A stretch of DNA of 64,000 nucleotides from Solirubrobacter deserti (GTDB lineage Bacteria > Actinomycetota > Thermoleophilia > Solirubrobacterales > Solirubrobacteraceae). Position 1 is the first letter of the stretch; the number at the start of each line of letters is the position of its first letter. A program made the translations under genes and the position numbers. The stretch spans positions 806,001 to 870,000 of the forward strand of contig NZ_QPKJ02000001.1 in assembly GCF_003344625.1 (NCBI RefSeq), written 5' to 3'. Under the pieces are notes generated by a model. The model was not told the origin of the DNA. It saw nothing but the letters and a program-made list of their open reading frames with translations, and ran no database searches. This document shows positions 44,832-53,101 of the stretch, piece after piece.

Positions 44832-45437
44832 TTACTTGGCGGCGGCGTACAGCTCGGCGACCTTCGCCCAGTTCACGACGTTCCAGAAGGCGTCCAGGTA
44901 GTCCGGGCGCTTGTTCTGGTACTTGAGGTAGTAGGCGTGCTCCCAGACGTCGGCGCCCAGCAGCGGCGCCTGGCCGGCCGAGATCGGGGAGTCCTGGTTC
45001 GGCGTGCTCGTGATGGCGACACCCGAGCCGTCGTAGACCAGCCAGGCCCAGCCGGAGCCGAACTGGTTGACGCCCGCCTCCTTGAACTTGGCCTTGAACT
45101 CGTCGAAGGAGCCGAAGGCGCTGTTGATCGCCTCGGCGAGCTCGCCACTGGGCTCACCGCCGCCGTCCGGCGACAGCATCTCCCAGAAGAGCGAGTGGTT
45201 GTAGTGGCCGCCGGCGTTGTTGCGCACGGCCTTCTGCTTGTCGGCCGGCAGCGAATCGAGGTTCTTGAGGACCTCCTCGACCGACTTGTCGGCCCACTCC
45301 GTGCCCTCGAGCGCGGCGTTGGCCTTGTCGACGTAGGCCTGATGGTGCTTGTCGTGATGCACCTTCATCGTGGCCTCGTCGATGTGCGGCTCGAGCGCGT
45401 CGTACGCGTACGGCAGCGCGGGAACTTCGTAAGCCAT
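44832..45437 (-). CDS. superoxide dismutase, Fe/Mn family
   Basis: 201 residues, full length. Metal ligands are the His in [15 protein letters not shown], the His in [13 protein letters not shown], and the Asp and His in [29 protein letters not shown] is canonical. Absence of a signal peptide implies a cytosolic enzyme. Features around the second His do not let me separate Fe from Mn with confidence. It is divergent from proS. Confidence 0.95.
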   Translation of the reverse strand: MAYEVPALPYAYDALEPHIDEATMKVHHDKHHQAYVDKANAALEGTEWADKSVEEVLKNLDSLPADKQKAVRNNAGGHYNHSLFWEMLSPDGGGEPSGELAEAINSAFGSFDEFKAKFKEAGVNQFGSGWAWLVYDGSGVAITSTPNQDSPISAGQAPLLGADVWEHAYYLKYQNKRPDYLDAFWNVVNWAKVAELYAAAK

Positions 45438-45536
45438 CGGGGTGCCTCCCAGCGGGTTCGAACTCTGCGTCGGTCCCTGCGTTCTATCACCGCGCGCCGG
45501 TCCGCAACCTCCGGCGACTAGGCTTCGGGCCTCCTT

Positions 45537-47228
45537 ATGACCCGACTGAGCCAGTACTTCCTACCCACCGAGAAGCAGCCGCCCGCCGACGCGGAGGCGC
45601 TCTCGCACAAGCTCTTGGTGCGCGCCGGCATGATCCGCCAGGTCGGCGCCGGGCTGTGGTCGTGGCTCCCGGCGGGTTGGCGCGTGCACCAGAAGGCGGT
45701 GCAGATCGTGCGCGAGGAGCTCGACGCGATCGGCGCGCAGGAGATGCTGATGCCGGTCCTGAACCCCGCCGAGCTGTGGCAGAAGTCCGGCCGCTACGAC
45801 GCGATCGGCGGCGAGCTGTTCCGGCTCAAGGACCGCCGCGGCGCGGACATGGTGCTGGCGATGACCCACGAAGAGGTCGTCACCTCGCACGTGGCCCAGG
45901 TCGTGCGCTCCTACCGCGACCTGCCGCTGATCCTCTACCACTTCCAGACCAAGGAGCGCGACGAGCCGCGCCCCCGCGCCGGCGTGCTCCGGACGCGCGA
46001 GTTCATCATGAAGGACTCGTACACGTTCGACCGCGACGCGGCGGGCCTGGACGTGGGCTATGACAAGCACCGCGAGGCCTACGACAGGATCTTCGACCGC
46101 TGCGGGCTCGAGTGGTACCGGGTGGACTCGGACGTCGGCATGATGGGCGGCACGGGCGCGCACGAGTACATGGCGCCGTGCCCCGCGGGCGAGAACGACG
46201 TCGCGCTCGCGCCGGGCTACGCGGCCAATGTGGAGGTCGCGAGCGCCACGCCGCAGCCCGTGGAGCTGCCGGAGGCGCTGGACGCCCCCGAGGAGTTCTC
46301 CACGCCCGGCGCCACGACCATCGAAGCGGTGGCCACGCTCGCGGGCGTGCCGGCCGGCGCGCTGATCAAGGCCTACCCGATCATCGTCGGCGAGGACGAG
46401 CTGCGGCTCGTGCTCGTGCGCGGTGACCACAAGGTCAACGACATCAAGCTCGGCAACGCGCTCGGCGCGAGCTTCCGCCCGGCGCACGAGGCCGAGTTCG
46501 AGGACCGGATCGGCCCGGCGGGCTTCATCGGCCCGGTCGGGGTCTCCGGCGTGCCGATCCTGCTCGACGCCGCGCTCGACGGCCATTCCTACATCGCGGG
46601 CGCGAACAAGGCGGACGCGCACCTGCGGGGCGTTGATCCCGCGCGTGACTTCGAGTTCACGCAGGTGGACGTGCGCAGCGTCGTCGCCGGCGACACCGTC
46701 GACGGGCACGAGATCCGGATCGAGCCCGCGATCGAGATCGGCAACATCTTCAAGCTCGGCACGCGCTACTCGGTCCCGCTGGGCGCGACCTACCTGGACG
46801 AGGACGGGCAGTCGCACCCGATCTGGATGGGGTCCTACGGCATCGGCCCGGCGCGCATCTGCGCGGCCGCGGTCGAGCAGTTCGCGGACGAGAAGGGCAT
46901 CTCCTGGCCGCGCTCGCTCGCGCCGTTCGACATCCACCTCGTGGGTCTCGGCAAGCCGGGCACGGACGAGGCCGCGCTCGCGGACAAGCTCTACGACGAG
47001 CTGCGCGCGCTCGGCCTGGACGTCATCTACGACGACCGCGAAGGCGGCCCGGGCGCGAAGTTCGCCGACGCCGAGCTGCTGGGCTGCCCGCTGCGGCTGA
47101 CGATCGGCAAGCGCACGATCGAGGCGGGCGAGATCGAGGCCCAGGTCCGGCGCGGGCGCGAGACGCGCTCCGTCCCGCTCGAGGGGGCGGCGGAGGCCGC
47201 GCACGAGCTGTGGAAGACGCTCCCGTAG
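45537..47228 (+). CDS. proS: prolyl-tRNA synthetase, bacterial type
   Basis: 563 residues with the bacterial layout: class II core, an inserted editing (YbaK-like) domain from about residue 230 to 390, and an anticodon domain. Motif 2 is seen in [20 protein letters not shown]; motif 3 in [33 protein letters not shown] precedes the insertion. The editing domain includes [14 protein letters not shown]. It closes the rseP-ispG-proS series in its usual position. The pgsA-like gene begins inside its last codons. Confidence 0.96.
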   Translation: MTRLSQYFLPTEKQPPADAEALSHKLLVRAGMIRQVGAGLWSWLPAGWRVHQKAVQIVREELDAIGAQEMLMPVLNPAELWQKSGRYDAIGGELFRLKDRRGADMVLAMTHEEVVTSHVAQVVRSYRDLPLILYHFQTKERDEPRPRAGVLRTREFIMKDSYTFDRDAAGLDVGYDKHREAYDRIFDRCGLEWYRVDSDVGMMGGTGAHEYMAPCPAGENDVALAPGYAANVEVASATPQPVELPEALDAPEEFSTPGATTIEAVATLAGVPAGALIKAYPIIVGEDELRLVLVRGDHKVNDIKLGNALGASFRPAHEAEFEDRIGPAGFIGPVGVSGVPILLDAALDGHSYIAGANKADAHLRGVDPARDFEFTQVDVRSVVAGDTVDGHEIRIEPAIEIGNIFKLGTRYSVPLGATYLDEDGQSHPIWMGSYGIGPARICAAAVEQFADEKGISWPRSLAPFDIHLVGLGKPGTDEAALADKLYDELRALGLDVIYDDREGGPGAKFADAELLGCPLRLTIGKRTIEAGEIEAQVRRGRETRSVPLEGAAEAAHELWKTLP

Positions 47229-47854
47229 AAGACAAGCGGCAACGGCTCACGTTCCGGCGGCTGTCCGGGCTCGACCGCTCGGGCCCGCCGCCGCCGGAGA
47301 CGCAGCCTGGCGCGCCCCTGCGCCCGTGGACGATCCCGAACGCCATCGGGTACGCCCGGCTGCTCCTGGTGCCGGTCTTCCTGGTGCTCGCTTTGAACTC
47401 GGAGTCCGGCACGGACGCGCTGCCGGCCGTGCTGTTCGCGATCATCGGCTGGAGCGACTACCTCGATGGCATCGCGGCGCGCGTGACGCGCCAGTACTCG
47501 CGCATGGGCGCGCTGCTGGACCCGCTCGTGGACCGCATGCTGATCCTGTCGGGCGTGATCGTCTGCTGGCACTTCGACCTGCTGCCGCGCTGGGCGCTCG
47601 CGATCCTCACCGCGCGCGAGCTGTTCATGCTCGGTCTGGCCCGGTACGCGATGTACCGTCAAGTTGAGCTGAAGATCAACTGGTTGGGTAGGTGGGGCGT
47701 GTGGCCGATCTTCAGCGCCCTGTTCTTCGCGCTCTGCAGTGTGGAGTGGCTCGCCCTGGCGTGTCTGTACGTGGGGTTGGTGCTGGTGCTCGGCTCCACG
47801 GTGCAGTACGTTCGTGATGGTCTGCGCATGGCGCGAGGCCAAGGCTCTAGTTGA
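47210..47854 (+). CDS. CDP-alcohol phosphatidyltransferase family protein
   Basis: 214-residue membrane enzyme. The full catalytic signature D-x2-D-G-x2-A-R-x8-G-x3-D-x3-D is present in SDYLDGIAARVTRQYSRMG followed by ALLDPLVDRM. A Pro-rich 40-residue cytoplasmic N-terminus precedes five or six membrane segments. The likely product is phosphatidylglycerophosphate or cardiolipin/phosphatidylinositol phosphate; not decidable here. The GTG start overlaps proS by 19 bases. pgsA-like genes upstream of garA and ftsR homologues are familiar in actinobacteria. Confidence 0.9.
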   Translation: MEDAPVEDKRQRLTFRRLSGLDRSGPPPPETQPGAPLRPWTIPNAIGYARLLLVPVFLVLALNSESGTDALPAVLFAIIGWSDYLDGIAARVTRQYSRMGALLDPLVDRMLILSGVIVCWHFDLLPRWALAILTARELFMLGLARYAMYRQVELKINWLGRWGVWPIFSALFFALCSVEWLALACLYVGLVLVLGSTVQYVRDGLRMARGQGSS

Positions 47855-47916
47855 GCTTTACGAACGCTATGCTTCCCCTTCCGTCTCGTCGCCCAGAGGA
47901 GAGGACTCGTTAACAG

Positions 47917-48177
47917 ATGGACACCTTCCCCGATCTCGGTTCACTCTCCGACCAGGAGCTCAAGGACCTCATCCAGCAGCTCACTGACGAGGAGCAGGAG
48001 GTGTCCTATCGCCGGCGGATCCTCCACGGCAAGATCGACATCCTGCGGGCTGAGCTGGTCAACCGCCTCCGCAAGAAGCACGAGGGCGGCGAGGAAGTCA
48101 TCTCCGGTGCCGACGTCCAGCGTTTGACCGACATCCTTGCCGGTCGCGCCACGGGCGCCGGCGACGACACCATCTAG
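47917..48177 (+). CDS. RsiG-like c-di-GMP-responsive anti-sigma factor (single motif)
   Basis: 86 residues, mostly a helical hairpin. Residues 26-41 read E26-x3-S30-x2-R33-x3-H37-x3-D41, the RsiG c-di-GMP signature E(x)3S(x)2R(x)3Q(x)3D with only Gln changed to His. Streptomyces RsiG carries two copies on an antiparallel coiled coil; Rubrobacter RsiG has one copy per chain and acts as a homodimer, and this length fits the latter. RsiG holds the sigma factor WhiG inactive when c-di-GMP is high. The sigma partner is not in the window. A possible alternative is an unrelated coiled-coil protein. Confidence 0.75.
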   Translation: MDTFPDLGSLSDQELKDLIQQLTDEEQEVSYRRRILHGKIDILRAELVNRLRKKHEGGEEVISGADVQRLTDILAGRATGAGDDTI

Positions 48178-48197
48178 CTCGCGCGGAGGTTCGGCCT

Positions 48198-48671
48198 TTG
48201 GCCCGTCACTGCCCCGAGTGCGGGTTCGTCGTCACGGAGGGGGCGAACTACTGCCAGCGCTGCGGCGCCTACGTCGGCACGCGTGAAGACACGCGTGAGG
48301 ACGCGACGACCGCGACGTACATGGTCGACGAGCAGACCGGCGAGCTCAAGCCGGTCGACGTCGGCGACGTCGCGGCCGCCACGGGCGCCCTGGTCATCCG
48401 CTCCGGCGGCGGCCGCGTCGGCCAGTCGTTCCCTCTCGAAGGCGACCGACTCGTCATCGGGCGTTCCCCGGATGCCGCGATCTTCCTCGACGATGTCACC
48501 GTCTCACGCGAGCACGCCGTGCTCGTGCGGCGCGCGGGGGACTGGTTCCTGGATGATTCCGGCTCATTGAACGGCACCTACGTCAACCGCCGCCGCGTGG
48601 ATTCGCACAAGCTCGCCGACGGCGACGAGCTGCAGGTCGGCAAATACAAGCTCACCTACCTCGCCCGCTGA
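48198..48671 (+). CDS. GarA-like FHA protein with N-terminal zinc ribbon
   Basis: 157 residues. An N-terminal zinc ribbon (HCPECGFVVTEGANYCQRCG) is followed by an acidic segment with a Thr-Thr pair (EDATTATYMVDE) and a C-terminal FHA domain (LVIGRSPDAAIFLDDVTVSR, EHAVLV, SGSLNGTYVNRRRVDS). FHA wording and gene order match mycobacterial GarA, whose N-terminal Thr pair is phosphorylated by PknB/PknG to control 2-oxoglutarate enzymes. Mycobacterial GarA lacks the zinc ribbon. TTG start with GGAGG about nine bases upstream. Confidence 0.88.
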   Translation: MARHCPECGFVVTEGANYCQRCGAYVGTREDTREDATTATYMVDEQTGELKPVDVGDVAAATGALVIRSGGGRVGQSFPLEGDRLVIGRSPDAAIFLDDVTVSREHAVLVRRAGDWFLDDSGSLNGTYVNRRRVDSHKLADGDELQVGKYKLTYLAR

Positions 48672-49460
48672 GTGGCTGTGACCGACGACGCCGCGAGTGG
48701 GGCGAGCGAACAGGCAGTCCAGTCGCCGAGGCAGGCCAAGTCGCTGACCATCGGGGCGGTGTGCAAGGGGCTCCAGCAGGAGTTCCCGGACATCTCGATC
48801 TCCAAGATCCGCTATCTGGAGGACCAGAAGCTGATCACGCCGCGGCGCACGCCCGGCGGGTACCGGCTGTACTCGCCGTCCGACGTGCAGCGGCTGCGGA
48901 CGATCCTGCGCCTGCAGCGCGACGAGTACATGCCGCTGGCCGTGATCCGGCAGGAGCTCGCCGCGGGGCGGATGGTCGAGGAGGCGTCCTCGAGCACCTC
49001 GTCCGGTGACGGGGGCGCGCCGGCCGCTCCGGCGCCGCGGGCGGCGTCGCCGCGGCGGATGGCGATCTCCGTGCGCTCGGGCGGCCCGACGTTCTCGCTC
49101 GACGACATCGTCGAGGACACGGGCGCCGAGCTCCGGCTCGTGCAGGAGCTCGAGGACTTCGGGATCATCAAGGGCGTCCCGCGCGACGGCACCCGCTTCT
49201 ACGACGAGACCGACCGCGAGATCGTGCGCGCGGTGCGCGAGCTCGCCGCGTACGGCGTCGCGGGCCGCAACCTGCGCGTGTTCAAGTCGTCGGCCGAGCG
49301 CGAGGCGGCGCTGCTGAACCAGATCCTCGCGCCCTCCCTGCGCTCGCGCAACCCGGAGCGGCGGCGTGAGGCGATCGACGCGCTGGAGAACCTCGCGGCG
49401 GTCGCCTCGCACCTCAAGCACCTGCTGCTGGTCCGGGATCTGCGGCGGATCATCGGATGA
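48672..49460 (+). CDS. FtsR-like MerR family transcriptional regulator
   Basis: 262 residues. The winged helix reads LTIGAVCKGLQQEFPDISIS, KIRYLEDQKLITPRRTPGGYR, as in FtsR of Corynebacterium and Rv1828. A Ser/Ala/Pro linker follows, then a second domain (SLDDIVEDTGAELRLVQELED, GIIKGVPRDGTRFYDETDREIV) and a C-terminal coiled coil. FtsR activates ftsZ and related genes. The GTG directly follows the FHA gene, and the end overlaps apt by four bases. Confidence 0.88.
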   Translation: MAVTDDAASGASEQAVQSPRQAKSLTIGAVCKGLQQEFPDISISKIRYLEDQKLITPRRTPGGYRLYSPSDVQRLRTILRLQRDEYMPLAVIRQELAAGRMVEEASSSTSSGDGGAPAAPAPRAASPRRMAISVRSGGPTFSLDDIVEDTGAELRLVQELEDFGIIKGVPRDGTRFYDETDREIVRAVRELAAYGVAGRNLRVFKSSAEREAALLNQILAPSLRSRNPERRREAIDALENLAAVASHLKHLLLVRDLRRIIG

Positions 49461-49978
49461 ACCTGGCCTCTTACATCCGCGACATCCCGGACTTTCCGAA
49501 GGAAGGGATCGTTTTCAAGGACATCACGCCGCTGCTGCTGGACTTCGACGCGTTGGACTTCGCGGTGTCGTCCCTGGCGGAGTGGGCGCGGCCGCTGTCC
49601 GTCGACTTCGTGGTGGCGGCCGAGGCGCGCGGGTTCATCCTGGGCGCCGCGCTGGCGCGCGAGCTGGGCGTCGGGTTCGTGCCGGCGCGCAAGCCCGGCA
49701 AGCTGCCGGGGGAGACGGTGTCGGCGGAGTACATCCTCGAGTACGGGGTGGACGCGCTGGAGATGCACGCGGACGCGATCGCCGACGGGGCGCGAGTCCT
49801 GCTCCACGACGACCTGCTCGCCACGGGCGGGACGGCCGCCGCGCTGGTGGACCTGGTCCGGGGGCGCGGGGCGCAGGTCGCGGGCTTCGGGTTCCTCGTC
49901 GAGCTGTCGTTCCTGGGCGGACGTGAGAAGCTCGACGGGATCGACGTCAAGACGCTGATCGCCTACGACGGCGAGTGA
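49457..49978 (+). CDS. apt: adenine phosphoribosyltransferase
   Basis: 173 residues: IRDIPDFPKEGIVFKDITPLL, VVAAEARGFILGAALA, FVPARKPGKLPGETVS, EYGVDALEMH, and the PRPP loop VLLHDDLLATGGTAAALV. It salvages adenine to AMP. Overlaps the MerR gene at its start and the oxidase gene at its end, four bases each, so it is inside a tightly coupled operon. Confidence 0.95.
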   Translation: MNLASYIRDIPDFPKEGIVFKDITPLLLDFDALDFAVSSLAEWARPLSVDFVVAAEARGFILGAALARELGVGFVPARKPGKLPGETVSAEYILEYGVDALEMHADAIADGARVLLHDDLLATGGTAAALVDLVRGRGAQVAGFGFLVELSFLGGREKLDGIDVKTLIAYDGE

Positions 49979-51522
49979 GGCGCGAGCAGGTCTTCTGGGG
50001 CTGGGGCGAGCCCGGGGCCGGGCCGTCGCTGCCCGAGCACGCGCGGGACGTGCTGCGCCAGGAGCTCGGCGTGTCGGGCGATGTCGTCTCGCGACCTGTC
50101 GAGTCGGTGTCGCTGCCGGCACCGTCGTTGCCGAACGGGCTGCGGGAGCGGCTGGAGGCGGTCGCCGAGGTGCGCGACGACGACCTGTCGCGGGTCTTGC
50201 GGACGCGCGGGAAGTCCTACCTCGACCTGCTGGCGTCGCGGAGCGGGGATTTCGCCTCGGCGCCCGACGCGGTGGTCGCGCCGGGCGATGCGGCCGCGGT
50301 GGCCGAGGTGCTGCGCGTGTGTGGCGAGTACGGCGTGGCCGTGGTGCCGTTCGGCGGCGGGACGAGCGTGGTGGGCGGGCTCGCGGGGGAGCGCGGGCCG
50401 TTCTCCTCGCTGGTGTCGCTGGACCTGGGGCGGCTGGACCGGGTCGTGTCGGTCGATCCGCGGTCGCTGGTCGCGGTGTTCGAGCCGGGGACCCGGCTGC
50501 CCGAGGCGGACGCGGCGCTGCGCGCGCACGGCCTGGCGCTCGGGCATGTGCCGCAGTCCTACGAGTGGGCGACGGTCGGCGGGTGCGCGGCGACGCGCTC
50601 GGCGGGCCAGACCTCGACGGGACACGGCCGGATCGACGAGCAGGTCGTGGCGCTCTCGTGCGTGACGCCCTCCGGGTCGCTGGCGACGCTGGACGCACCG
50701 GCGTCGGCCGCGGGGCCCTCGCTGCGCGAGCTCGTGCTGGGGTCGGAGGGAACGCTCGGCGTGATCACGTCGGTCGCGCTGCGGGTGCGGCGGCGGGGCG
50801 AGGTGTCGTTCGACGGGTGGTCCGTCGAGTCGTTCCTCGCGGGCGCCGAGCTGCTGCGGGCGCTCGAGCAGGACGGGATCGCGCCGGACATCGCGCGGCT
50901 CTCGGACGAGCAGGAGACGCGGACGTCGCTGGCGCTGGCCGGGACGGGCACGGTGGGCCGGCGGCTGCTCGGCGGTCGCTGCCTGCTCGTATGCGGCTGG
51001 CAGGGCGCGACGGGGCGCGCGTCGGCCGCTCGGAAGCTGATCCGCGGCGGGGCGCTGCCGCTGGGGCCGTCGCCGGGGCACGCGTGGGAGAAGTCGCGCT
51101 TCGCGGGCCCGCACCTGCGCGACGACCTGCTCGACCGGGGCGTGCTGGTCGAGACCTTGGAGACGGCGACGACCTGGTCGAACCTCGAGCGCCTCTACCG
51201 GGCGGTGCCGGCGGCGCTGCCGGGGCTGCACGTCGGCTGCCACGTCTCGCACGTGTACGCGACGGGCGCTTCGCTGTACTTCACGGTGCTGGGCGCGCAG
51301 TCCGAGGACCCGGTCGGGCAGTGGCGCGCGTTCAAGGACGCGGCGTCCCGCGCGATCGTCGCCAACGGCGGCACGATCACCCACCACCACGCCGTGGGCC
51401 GCGATCACGCGCCCTATCTGGGCGACGAGATCGGCGAGCTGGGAATGGAGCTGCTGCGGACGGTGAAGACGCGCTGCGATCCGGCCGGGATCATGAACCC
51501 CGGCAAGCTGATCACCGCGTAG
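49975..51522 (+). CDS. alkylglycerone-phosphate synthase-like FAD-binding oxidase
   Basis: 515 residues of the VAO/PCMH flavoprotein fold. FAD contacts: PDAVVAPGDAAAVAEVL, VVPFGGGTSVVGGL, YEWATVGGCAATRSAGQ and ELVLGSEGTLGVIT. The C-terminal HHHAVGRDHAPYL resembles the HHHGVG signature of alkyl-DHAP synthase, which forms the ether bond of ether lipids. MNPGKL closes the fold. Glycolate or lactate oxidases share the fold but usually lack the triple His. The 3' end overlaps the convergent gene by 11 bases. Confidence 0.8.
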   Translation: MRREQVFWGWGEPGAGPSLPEHARDVLRQELGVSGDVVSRPVESVSLPAPSLPNGLRERLEAVAEVRDDDLSRVLRTRGKSYLDLLASRSGDFASAPDAVVAPGDAAAVAEVLRVCGEYGVAVVPFGGGTSVVGGLAGERGPFSSLVSLDLGRLDRVVSVDPRSLVAVFEPGTRLPEADAALRAHGLALGHVPQSYEWATVGGCAATRSAGQTSTGHGRIDEQVVALSCVTPSGSLATLDAPASAAGPSLRELVLGSEGTLGVITSVALRVRRRGEVSFDGWSVESFLAGAELLRALEQDGIAPDIARLSDEQETRTSLALAGTGTVGRRLLGGRCLLVCGWQGATGRASAARKLIRGGALPLGPSPGHAWEKSRFAGPHLRDDLLDRGVLVETLETATTWSNLERLYRAVPAALPGLHVGCHVSHVYATGASLYFTVLGAQSEDPVGQWRAFKDAASRAIVANGGTITHHHAVGRDHAPYLGDEIGELGMELLRTVKTRCDPAGIMNPGKLITA

Positions 51523-52648
51523 GCAGCGCGCCGCTCAGGATGACCTTGCCGGGCTCCTTCGCGCCCTTCTCGTCGAGCGTCACGGCGATGCTGTCGTACG
51601 CCTGCAGCCACTCGAGGAACTCGTCGGTGTCCTCGTTGCCCGGCCCGGCCGCGGTCAGCTGACCGTTCTCGCCGACCGGCGTCTGGACGTCCCCGAGCAG
51701 CCGCGGCGCGCCGCCCTCGCGGGTGAGCCAGATCGAATAGCGCTCGCCGGAGGCGTTCGGCGCGACGCCCTGTGCCGCGAGCGCGAACCGCACGGTTTCG
51801 TCATTGGCCTGGAAGAGCTCCATCAGCCCGACCGACGTGGATCCCGCGGGCCCGCGCAGCAGGATCTGATTGGCGCCGACGGCGGTGGCCGACGGCGTGG
51901 CCGTCGCCGTGACGGACGCGCCCCCGGGCGGCTCGGGCTCGTCCTCGCCGCGCGTGAACACGAACGCGAGCACGACGCCGACCACGGTCGCGGCGGCGAT
52001 CATCAGGATCGCGCCGCCGAGTCGGGAAGCGGAGCCGCGCGCGGGATCGGCGTCGTCGTCGCTGCGGGCGGGTTCGGCGAGCGCGTCGTCGGGCGCGTCG
52101 CCGCGCGGCGGAGCGGCGAGCGCGTCGTCGTGGGCCGCGGCGCCGCGGCCCGGAGCGCGGTCGCGCGCGGTGTCGCCGCTTGCCGTCGCCGCGTGGTCGC
52201 GCGCGCTCTCGTCGTCCGCCGTCGCCGCGTCTCCGCGCCGCGCGGCCGCGCGGCTCTTGCCGTCCACGCGCGGCTGCTCGGCGCCCGGGCGCGTCGGCAG
52301 CGCCGGCACGGCCTCGCCGCCGTCGACCTCGCGCAGCGGCGCGGCGACCTCCGCCGCCCAGCGGTGCGCGGCCGGGTCGCTCAGCAGCAGCGCGCGGGTG
52401 CGGGAGGCGTGGGCCTCGGACTGCTGGCCGAGCAGCCAGTCGGCGATCTCGCCGGACCGGCTCGGCGCGGGCAGATCGGGCGCGAGCGCGGCGAGTCCGC
52501 TTCGGGCACGCGAGCGGATCGTCTCTTCGGGCATCCCGAGCAGGTCGGACAGCTCGCCGTAGGACCGTCCATGGCGCAGGACGAGCTCCACGGCCGCGCG
52601 CTGATCGGGCGCCAGCCTGTCGAACGCGGTGGCGCGGCTTGCCGGCAT
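51512..52648 (-). CDS. sigma-70 region 4-like HTH fused to RskA-type anti-sigma domain
   Basis: 378 residues. Residues 9-55 look like sigma region 4 (FDRLAPDQRAAVELVLRHGR, SYGELSDLLGMPEETIRSRA) without region 2. Residues 65-108 look like an anti-sigma N-terminal helical bundle without zinc ligands. A long Asp/Ala/Arg linker leads to one membrane helix (211-231), and residues 250-378 resemble the extracytoplasmic RskA domain (ERYSIWLTREGGAPRLLGDV). The likely topology is HTH inside and sensor outside. Such a fusion might itself bind DNA or hold a separate sigma factor. An ECF sigma gene lies 2.4 kb away. Confidence 0.72.
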   Translation of the reverse strand: MPASRATAFDRLAPDQRAAVELVLRHGRSYGELSDLLGMPEETIRSRARSGLAALAPDLPAPSRSGEIADWLLGQQSEAHASRTRALLLSDPAAHRWAAEVAAPLREVDGGEAVPALPTRPGAEQPRVDGKSRAAARRGDAATADDESARDHAATASGDTARDRAPGRGAAAHDDALAAPPRGDAPDDALAEPARSDDDADPARGSASRLGGAILMIAAATVVGVVLAFVFTRGEDEPEPPGGASVTATATPSATAVGANQILLRGPAGSTSVGLMELFQANDETVRFALAAQGVAPNASGERYSIWLTREGGAPRLLGDVQTPVGENGQLTAAGPGNEDTDEFLEWLQAYDSIAVTLDEKGAKEPGKVILSGALPTR

Positions 52649-52672
52649 CAGGCTCCGTAGCCTAGAGAAGCC

Positions 52673-52999
52673 ATGAGCGGATCCGCGCTGATCGACCTGG
52701 AAATCGAGTCGACGGAGGAGGACGAGGTGCGTGCCCGCGTGCCCGTCTCCGACGCGCTCAAGCAGCCGCTCGGCGTCGTCCACGGCGGGGTGTACGCAGT
52801 CATCGCGGACGCATTGACGGCGGGGGACGGGCGGGTGATCACCAACCAGACGTCGTTCCTGCGGCCGGCGCTCTCCGGGACGCTTCATGTCGTCGCGCGG
52901 CGGCGGCATGGCGGGCGGACGACGGCCGTGTGGGAGGTCGATGTGCGCGACGACGAGGGCCGCCTTTGCGCCGTGGTGCGGACCACGGTGTCGCGCTGA
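52673..52999 (+). CDS. PaaI-type hotdog thioesterase
   Basis: 108 residues with the hotdog helix motif QPLGVVHGGVYAVIADALTAG and the following strands TNQTSFLRPALSGTLHVVARRRHGGR, AVWEVDVRD. Acyl-CoA thioesterases of the PaaI/YbgC-like family have this length. It is divergent from the sigma/anti-sigma fusion with only 24 bp between starts. Confidence 0.87.
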   Translation: MSGSALIDLEIESTEEDEVRARVPVSDALKQPLGVVHGGVYAVIADALTAGDGRVITNQTSFLRPALSGTLHVVARRRHGGRTTAVWEVDVRDDEGRLCAVVRTTVSR

Positions 53000-53101
53000 A
53001 GCCAACGGTGAGCACACCCACTGGGCCGCGCGTCAAGCAACTCGCGCTGCGCGGCGAGCCGCTTGCCCCGTGGCGAACGAGCGGCAACGCGCCACTGGCG
53101 C

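Noticed and set aside
28656..45437. Genomic island carried by a mobile element
   Set aside because: No transposase, integrase, tRNA target or flanking repeats were found, and GC content and codon use look the same as in the core genes.
47851..47873. TTGAGC and TATGCT as a promoter for the RsiG-like gene
   Set aside because: The spacer is only 11 bp, far too short for a housekeeping promoter, and the elements do not fit sigma-28 either.
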